The notes under the pieces: model-generated
What the model was told of the DNA's origin: nothing
The model's database searches: none
What the model saw: only the letters and a program-made list of their open reading frames with translations
Source of the DNA: Chara braunii
Lineage: Eukaryota > Streptophyta > Charophyceae > Charales > Characeae
Direction of reading: 5' to 3'
DNA length: 35,149 nucleotides
Assembly: GCA_003427395.1 (NCBI GenBank)
Contig: BFEA01000252.1
Location: 2,083,084 to 2,118,232, forward strand
In this document: positions 29,830-35,149 of the stretch, piece by piece
Numbering within the stretch: position 1 is the first letter of the stretch
How the letters are laid out: each line of letters opens with the position of its first letter
Translations under genes and position numbers: made by a program

Positions 29830-30580
29830 GGCTTATGCCAAAGGTCCAGAGCATCCTTATGTTTATGAACCAGAGCCCAGAGCTGTTGAGAGAGTTACAT
29901 CATTCGTCGAGGTGTGCAAAATAAACTACTCTCCATGTGCTCCGCTGTCTTGAATTCCTTTACCTTTGCTTTCTGAGGGCATGCTCATATTCGCTCTTTC
30001 CTGACTGAACATGGCAGGAATACATGTTTTGAAAGTTGAAACCCTAAAGGCAAAAAAAACTCACTCTGGCAATGAAACCACGCACCAACTGGAAATGAGC
30101 AATTTCGGTCCAAAAGTATCCGTTGGGCTTTTTTTTTATTTTTATTTATTTTTATTTTTTTAACGGCCATTCGACATTCAAAGGTGACATGAACGTACTT
30201 ACACCAAACACACACAGTCCCTTCTTATTCTGGGGGGCCACCAATCCGGCTGAACACCATCACTCATTGCCAAACACTGAGATCAAGGGTTCAACCTTTC
30301 CGCTTTGGTCTTTTTTTATTTGTTTTCATTTTTGCTGCCCTCCAAAGGAGTATGTTTGAGGACTCCAAGAGCAAGGTCCCACTTATGCAAGTTTTTGTTT
30401 CTGCCCCCATGCAAGTTTTTGTTTACACAAGGATCAATGGCCAGGAGGCAAGAACCTATATAGGTAAGTGGGGTGTACAGCGGGCATCAGAACCATGAAG
30501 CTCTTTCAGTTGCTTCACCATCCATTGCTCCACAGAATTGTTTGACATTCACCGAGGTGACCCCCCCGGTAACCATAGGG
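29830..30580. other. Unassigned interval
   Basis: It contains one TGAGGGCATGCTCATATTCG end of the AGGGCATACTC family (29974-29993), an A/T-rich T-run stretch (30128-30165), and otherwise unremarkable sequence without a recognised gene. Confidence 0.3.
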
Positions 30581-30584
30581 TTTT

Positions 30585-30726
30585 CCATGGTCACCTTGCA
30601 TTAACCTGCAGTTAACCTGGGGTTATCAGGGTAACCCCATGTTGTAATACCTTGAGTACCTCCTGGTTGCCTGGGGTAAACCAGTAAACCAGTAAACCAG
30701 GTAACCAGGTAACCAGGTAACCAGGG
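30585..30726. repeat. GGTAACC-rich palindromic minisatellite
   Basis: The heptamer GGTAACC and its near relatives (GGTTATC, GTTAACC, GTAAACC) are scattered from 30570. At about 30675-30725 they tighten into a tandem array of CAGTAAAC and then CAGGTAAC units, 8 bp each. GGTAACC is its own inverse complement apart from the central base. Confidence 0.8.
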
Positions 30727-30848
30727 AAATGGAGCTGGGAACAGCTACTATCTTGTGACGACTACCATCTTCTCCGCCCGAAGACAATGCACCCTGATTA
30801 TGATTAAGAAGACCCTATACAAATTGTTATTTTTAAAATGCATGGCCC

Positions 30849-31615
30849 TGTTTGTCTATTAAAGCGGATTGCAATCAGACTCGACTTCAGACTTGCTCAC
30901 AACATGCACACTTGAGAACCGATGGCGAAACCAAACTCTTCCAACTCAGAAACAACAATAAACTTGTATTAAACTCAATCTGAATCAACTGTACAACTTG
31001 CGGCTATGGCTGCCGAACACCGTCTCTACCACCAGCCTCACTTCCCACACTCTCACATGCACACACGTACGAGGATCACCCTGAATGTCCACGCTGCACA
31101 GCCACTCACACTCTGTACACTCTGTCTACACCACAGCTGGGCGGCTATGGCCGCCGTCGTCTTCCTCCTTCTAGCTATGGCCGCCGGTGTCTCCCTCGCT
31201 GGTTCGCTATGGCCGCTGTCTTCTTCACAGCCCACTTCCTCTCCGGGCACCTGCAGACCTCCATGCACAAGATACCAAGGCAGCTCTTCCGCATGGCTCA
31301 CAGGCGAATGAATGAATGGCTGGACGCTGCCTCTTTATTTATACTTCTTTGGAGGTGCCCGGGCCTGCCTCAAAACGTGTGGGCCTGGGCCAAAACTTGT
31401 GGCCCAGGGAAGTTTCCAGACGTTTGGCCTTCTGGGCCAAAACGCGTGAAACCCACAGTGTGCTCCAGAACTTTCCCCATGTGCAGCCCCTACCCCTGGT
31501 ACTTGCTGACTGGACTGGCCTACAGGGACCTACGACCTTCTAGAGCCTACACACTTACAGACAGACTCTAGGCCTCAGTAGACTCCCATAGAGATTTCTA
31601 GAACAGGCCTTCCTA
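30849..31615 (-). mobile_element. Candidate solo LTR
   Basis: Read on the minus strand, a 767-bp segment begins TGTTCTAGAA and ends GACAAACA, the TG...CA ends (here TGTT...AACA) of long terminal repeats. The 5-bp flanks are GGCCC (30844-30848) and GGCCT (31616-31620), four of five matching. A TATAAATA box lies about 270 bp in (31343-31336), where an LTR promoter would be. AATACAAGTTTATTG-type sequence lies near the 3' part. No primer-binding site, gag or pol is adjacent, so a solo LTR left by recombination is the best reading. There is no second LTR to compare with. Confidence 0.45.
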
Positions 31616-31639
31616 AGCCTAACGGTAACAGACCTAACT

Positions 31640-31900
31640 CCTAATCTACAGACCTAGGGATCAAGTCGGACAGTGCCTAACGGTAACAGACCTACTCCTA
31701 ATCTACAGACCTAGGGATCAAGTCCTACTGTCCGACCTACGGACTAGCCTAGGACGTAGGGAAGGTCTAGGGATCGAATCCTACTCAGGTCACTGGGTCT
31801 ATGTACAGGGTACAGGGTAGGTCTAGGGATCGAATCTCACTCAGCACACAGGTTCAATGTACAGGGTTAGGGCACAGGTCTGGGGATCGAATCTCTGTGT
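31640..31900. repeat. Five-unit tandem array, period 56-57 bp, with box-B-like core
   Basis: The core GACCTAGGGATCAAGTC or GGTCTAGGGATCGAATC starts at 31651, 31708, 31764, 31820 and 31877, so the spacings are 57, 56, 56 and 57. The first two units share CTAACGGTAACAGACC and CTCCTAATCTACA flanks. The last three share CACTCAG/CTACTCAG and ATGTACAGGG flanks. The core GGGATCGAATCC resembles the T-arm of a tRNA. Confidence 0.85.
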
Positions 31901-32218
31901 CTGCAAAGTCAGGTCAACTGAGTGAATCCGTTTCAGGATTTGAGAGTCAGCCTTGATGGTGGCCTCCAAACGATCGATTTCATGGTGGCATCTGCAAACG
32001 AGAATTTGTATAAAGAAGTCATCTTTCCGGTCCCGGGAGTCAAAGTGAGGGTGCGTTGCGTTTGCGTTTGGGGGAAGACCGTAGTGTAGTATTGTTGTGA
32101 CTAAACTTTCCCCAGGGCCCATCTCTTATTGTTGACAAGTCATTTTTTTCTCATTGATAGCTCTTGAGGTTTCCATTTTCGGTAATCCCTTCGTATATTA
32201 CTATATTCTGTTTTCTAG

Positions 32219-32464
32219 TTTATTTGTTATGGCGTAACTGGTTGAAGGAGTTGCCAGTTGGGAAGAGTAGTACTAGAACTGGAAATGATTCTCGTGACGG
32301 TTTCAAGGTTAGCTGGGTAGCACTGGGTATTTTAGGTAGTCTCCCGCTGCTCATGAGCAATCTTGGACCATTGAGATCATTGTAATGTTCTACTTTCTTT
32401 ATACTTGCCGGGGATAAGTAACCAGACTGGTGCCCCCCCCGGAATTTAAAGGGGTTGTGTTCCA

Positions 32465-32496
<32 letters not shown>

Positions 32497-32517
32497 CTTT
32501 CAGGTTAGATTGCCGTA

Positions 32518-32548
<31 letters not shown>

Positions 32549-32577
32549 CTTCTTCTTCTTCTTCTTCTTCTTCTTCT

Positions 32578-32613
<36 letters not shown>

Positions 32614-33125
32614 GTAGCTTGGATTGCATTCCAGCAGGCATAAATGCTTGCTTGCTAATTGATCCATTTTTGGTTGTCAACTTGTCATTCATTTTTTCGC
32701 AGGTGCTGGAGAGTAACAGATTTAGTAACAGGGGTTTAAAAAATAAAAAAGTACAAAAGATGTCTGAAGAAATACCTAGAAAATACCAATAAAACCACAG
32801 TAAACAGCAGAACGCTCTTCGTTAGAAATCACTAGGAAGAAAGATCTTTCATCTTTTTTTTCTTCTTCTTTTTTTCCCCTGTGCTTTCATCTTGATTCCA
32901 CACTCCTTAGTTCCCCCTTATTCCCAGTTGTTTTCCTTTGCGTTCCCTTTGTCTTTCTTTGCTTTGTCTTCTTTCCATATTTTCTCTCTGTTTATCCCCT
33001 CCCCCTTGCTCTGCCTCTTCTTCACAGTGTACAAGCAGGCCGTTATGGCACACAGGGATGTGGGCAGCTTGAGCAACGTCATCAACGTGGGAAGCCACAT
33101 GAGAGAGAGCTTAAAGAAGAAATGA
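32219..33125 (+). CDS. 3' exons of an unrecognised spliced gene (partial)
   Basis: Three exons are proposed: 32219-32307, 32703-32733 and 33028-33125. Each acceptor is an AG after a pyrimidine-rich tract (TTCTGTTTTCTAG, CATTTTTTCGCAG, CTCTTCTTCACAG), with donors AAG|GTTAGC and GGG|GTTTAA. The phases agree: exon 1 ends in phase 0, exon 2 leaves one base, and exon 3 supplies two. The joined frame reads YLLWRNWLKELPVGKS..., VLESNRFSNR, then VYKQAVMAHRDVGSLSNVIN and VGSHMRESLKKK with TGA at 33123. The intron between the first two exons holds the TTC/T microsatellite. No domain was recognised. Upstream exons were not found and would have to lie beyond the repeat array. The last exon with its strong acceptor is the best supported part, and exon 1 may be wrong. 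Confidence 0.4.
32463..32609. repeat. A run, (TTC)20 and T29
   Basis: A17 with AAAAG units (32463-32498) is followed after a short gap by an uninterrupted TTC run (32520-32580) that decays into 29 or more T (32581-32609). Confidence 0.97.
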
Positions 33126-33227
33126 TCAGAAGAATGGTTTCAGTGTGTTCTTCATGTTTGTGTGGTGTATTTTTGTCGTTTCTTTCACAAAGTGGGCTCT
33201 TTTAGTTGATAGACATGTGACAATATA

Positions 33228-33386
33228 TATGACCATATAGTATATACATATCCTATTTATATATTTATATATTATATATTATATATTATATATACGATAT
33301 ATACCTGGGTGCTCTTATTTTTATTATTATTCGAAAATAGCGATGCATGTGTGTTTTTTGGTGGTGATGATTATTAATTTATTATC

Positions 33387-33419
<33 letters not shown>

Positions 33420-33420
33420 C
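33228..33420. repeat. TATATTA-type A/T tract and (GATT)n
   Basis: An A/T-only stretch of TATATTA units (33241-33300) is followed by (GATT)n at 33389-33420. Both are simple sequence downstream of the proposed last exon. Confidence 0.85.
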
Positions 33421-33565
33421 AGATCTCCTTTCAAGGGGTTACCTGGCGAACAAAGGCATGTGAAGGTCCTCACCCACAGTGGAATGAACTGCTGTCGATA
33501 CCCTTCAGACCATCACGAGGAGATTTCTCTCCGTCCAATCTTCGGGTGCGTTTGGAAAACTCCAT

Positions 33566-33662
33566 CTGAGGGGATGCTCACAATAGGACTTCCCTCGATG
33601 CATCAGATTACAACTACAGCCTGATTCAGTTGGGAAGTCGTACCATCAAATGAGTATGCCCT
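33566..33662. mobile_element. ~97-bp MITE with AGGG(C/G)ATRCTCA ends
   Basis: The left TCTGAGGGGATGCTCACAAT and the right CAAATGAGTATGCCCTAA are imperfect inverse copies. They are followed inward by GGACTTCCC and GGGAAGTC, which also pair. The interior is non-coding. It belongs to the dispersed AGGGCATACTC family. Confidence 0.45.
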
Positions 33663-33840
33663 AATTTTCCCCTTGTCTGATGCCATTTTGTTTTGCTACC
33701 TTTGTGTACACTTTACTGAATTTCTGGTTTCATTTCGTTTTCCGGCGAAATTTCCGCTCTTTTGTTTTTTTTGTTTTTTTGAACTTAGGCCACTAAGCGA
33801 TATTACTGTCTCAATTTCACCTTTCAGTAGCTCCTAAGCC

Positions 33841-34106
33841 TATACAGGGGACCCCTGCAAGCAGAGCTACCTCGCACAATCAAGGGGATGCAAGTTGCCC
33901 CCTGCCCTAATCGGCAATGGTCGGGGAGTAGTTTGGGGCGGCCGGCGTGGGGGGGGGCGGCGGCTAACACAAAGACCGAGCATTTTGCCAGTGGCTGCNT
34001 GCCAGTGGCTGCGCCTCCCATCTACTTCGCCTGCCCCCATTGAGTAACAACGGTGTCGTTGGCCAGCACTCTCCCACACACCATTCACAACCCACACACC
34101 TCGCAC

Positions 34107-34149
<43 letters not shown>

Positions 34150-34327
34150 ACCACCACCACCACACACACACACACATGATGCCCAAAGACCGTGCCAATG
34201 CCGACTGGGGGGAGCAAGCTAACTATCTTAGTTGGTTGGCACCAAGCATGCCCAGGTTGTCAATGGGGATTGAACCCACGAACTCTCAGAAAGCGCCATG
34301 CATATCTAACTAACTGAGCTAGGCCGC
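33841..34327 (-). mobile_element. tRNA-derived SINE, copy 2
   Basis: The minus-strand head is CCTAGCTCAGTTAGTTAG (34324-34307, box A and D-arm) and GTGGGTTCAATCCCCA (34276-34267 core, box B). The body continues left with CTCCCACACACC-type, CTGCGCCTCCC and GCTAACACAAAGACCG segments to the GGGGACCCCTGCAAGC end. It is collinear with 18127-18640 but heavily diverged. A 41-base C run and (ACC)n(CA)n (34109-34178) have expanded inside, and one ambiguous base sits at about 33999. Confidence 0.7.
34109..34178. repeat. C41 run, (ACC)n and (CA)n
   Basis: About 41 consecutive C residues are followed by CCA units and a short CA run. The length may be unreliable in the assembly. Confidence 0.9.
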
Positions 34328-34402
34328 TTGCTCTGTTTTTTGTTTCCTTCCTTCCTTTATTATGTATTTATTTGCTTATTTTGTTCGGGGAAAATTCTTG
34401 TT

Positions 34403-34776
34403 ATGCCCTCAAAGATTCATTTATTTGCCCTCTGCCTCTCGAACAGCTGGCTTGCACTGGTCTGCCCCTCTGAAGACGGTTCAAATTTGTGAAATACCCC
34501 CGATGCTGCTTGGGCCTGACATCTTTTCACTATGCCCCTATGGGTACCGGTTCAAATTTCTAGATGCCCCAGTGCATATGGCTGTTCAGAGCTTGGTACA
34601 GGGTCATGAAGCACATGGGATGCTGTGGACCCGACCGTCTGACGAGCAGGCCCATGCCACAAACTTGCCCCGCCCTCCAACAGGGGCCTGCCAAAAATAT
34701 TCCAGGTCGGAGGGGCATCCGGTGTAAACTGGCTGTTTGAGGGGCAGAAGGCCGCTAAATGCATCTTCGAGGGCTT
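34403..34776. repeat. Foldback array of TGCCCCT motifs with ~30-bp period, copy 2
   Basis: Motifs in one orientation start at 34403, 34433, 34463, 34494, 34532 and 34564. Inverse motifs start at 34682, 34711, 34740 and 34770. The two halves also match between motifs: AAAGATTCATTTATTTGCCC on the left corresponds to the inverse of the segment ending GCTAAATGCATCTTCGAGGG on the right. It follows a tRNA-headed SINE just as copy 1 does. Motif spacing is kept while the sequence between motifs has diverged. Confidence 0.7.
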
Positions 34777-34789
34777 AATGGAAACTTCC

Positions 34790-35149
34790 CCTTTTATTGA
34801 TTGTACCCTTTCCAGTTATCTATAATGATCGAGCAATTACAACCAGGAGGTGGGATGGGAAGGTCTAAGACGTTTGTTATAATGACCTTGAACCCCCCCC
34901 TGAAAATTGAGGGGTGTGTTACCCACTTCTCCTTGGAAACAGCCATCCTTTGATGAGACCCCTGATGATTCCGGTTGGCGGCCAGATGAAACGCAGCGTA
35001 GGGTCGCTGCGCCAGCACTTCACGTTTTATCATTCAACGTCTTTTTGGCGGTGCTTCGAGCTTTAAATCTTACGGCCACTTGGTCGCGTTTCGGGAACTC
35101 TTGTCTCTCTTCTCCCCCCCTCTCTCTTTCTCTCTCTCTTACACTCTCT
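34790..35149. other. Unassigned interval to the window end
   Basis: No gene was recognised. The last 50 bases are CT-rich (TCTCTCTC words) and may be the edge of a microsatellite or a promoter-proximal pyrimidine tract. Confidence 0.35.

Noticed and set aside
30849-30870. Alternative LTR 3' end at the TTGCA near 30868
   Set aside because: It gives no matching flank with any TG start, whereas the TGTT...AACA borders do.
31006-31311. 101-codon Ala/Ser-rich frame with an apparent signal-peptide-like start
   Set aside because: It lies within the candidate LTR and contains repeated GCTATGGCCGCC words; likely non-coding.
31841-32122. 93-codon minus-strand frame with an acidic/basic helical-looking segment (HHEIDRLEATIKADSQIL)
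   Set aside because: Part of it is the 56-bp tandem array; the non-repeat part could be an exon but no family or consistent splice phase was found.
33241-33300. A/T tract as a possible replication origin or matrix-attachment region
   Set aside because: A simple TATATTA repeat alone does not support a functional call.
34258-34325. Functional tRNA gene on the minus strand
   Set aside because: Boxes A and B are good, but no acceptor stem or proper anticodon arm forms, and the body is shared with a second SINE copy.

Overview
This is nuclear DNA from a eukaryote with a large, repeat-packed genome. The one intact gene recognised, a MAD2 spindle-checkpoint gene, has the acidic C-terminal tail of plant MAD2, so a green plant is likely. 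An early-diverging streptophyte (charophyte alga or bryophyte-like) is a guess, not a demonstration. There is no sign of bacterial organisation such as operons, ribosome binding sites or dense coding. Three ambiguous bases (about 7127, 7163 and 33999) show it is draft assembly.

Layout. 1-5.8 kb: non-autonomous DNA transposons, namely a TTAA-flanked TIR family (1-441, 479-629, 2709-2894) and two copies of a hAT-like element (1683-2426 and 5004-5771), the first with a perfect 8-bp target duplication. 6.0-7.4 kb: a short SINE-like repeat and the 3' part of a dead LINE on the minus strand. 7.6-12 kb: dispersed repeats, an inverted-repeat element (8806-9333), a 475-bp tandem duplication and a large foldback element (10799-11632). 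12-15.5 kb: simple repeats, tRNA-derived SINE heads and a GA-rich tandem block. 15540-16175 (minus): intronless, intact MAD2. 16.9-19.3 kb: short TIR elements, a tRNA-derived SINE, a foldback array with a 30-bp period, and a near-perfect hairpin. 20.4-24.5 kb (plus): a frameshifted LINE with an ORF1-like region, endonuclease and reverse transcriptase. 24.6-28 kb: SINE-like copies and a retrotransposed U2 snRNA with poly(A) and a 15-bp target duplication. 28-32 kb: microsatellites, a candidate solo LTR and a five-unit 56/57-bp tandem array. 32.2-33.1 kb (plus): probable last exons of an unrecognised spliced gene. 33.8-34.8 kb: a second, diverged copy of the SINE plus foldback composite.

Apart from MAD2 and the partial spliced gene, almost everything is mobile-element debris. 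LINE fragments, SINE heads and a poly(A)-tailed U2 copy together fit a history of target-primed retrotransposition, while the TIR and foldback elements are DNA-transposon passengers needing transposases encoded elsewhere. The most unusual structure is the ~1-kb composite seen twice (18127-19030 and 33841-34776): a tRNA-headed SINE followed by an array of TGCCCCT motifs about 30 bp apart that reverses orientation at its centre.
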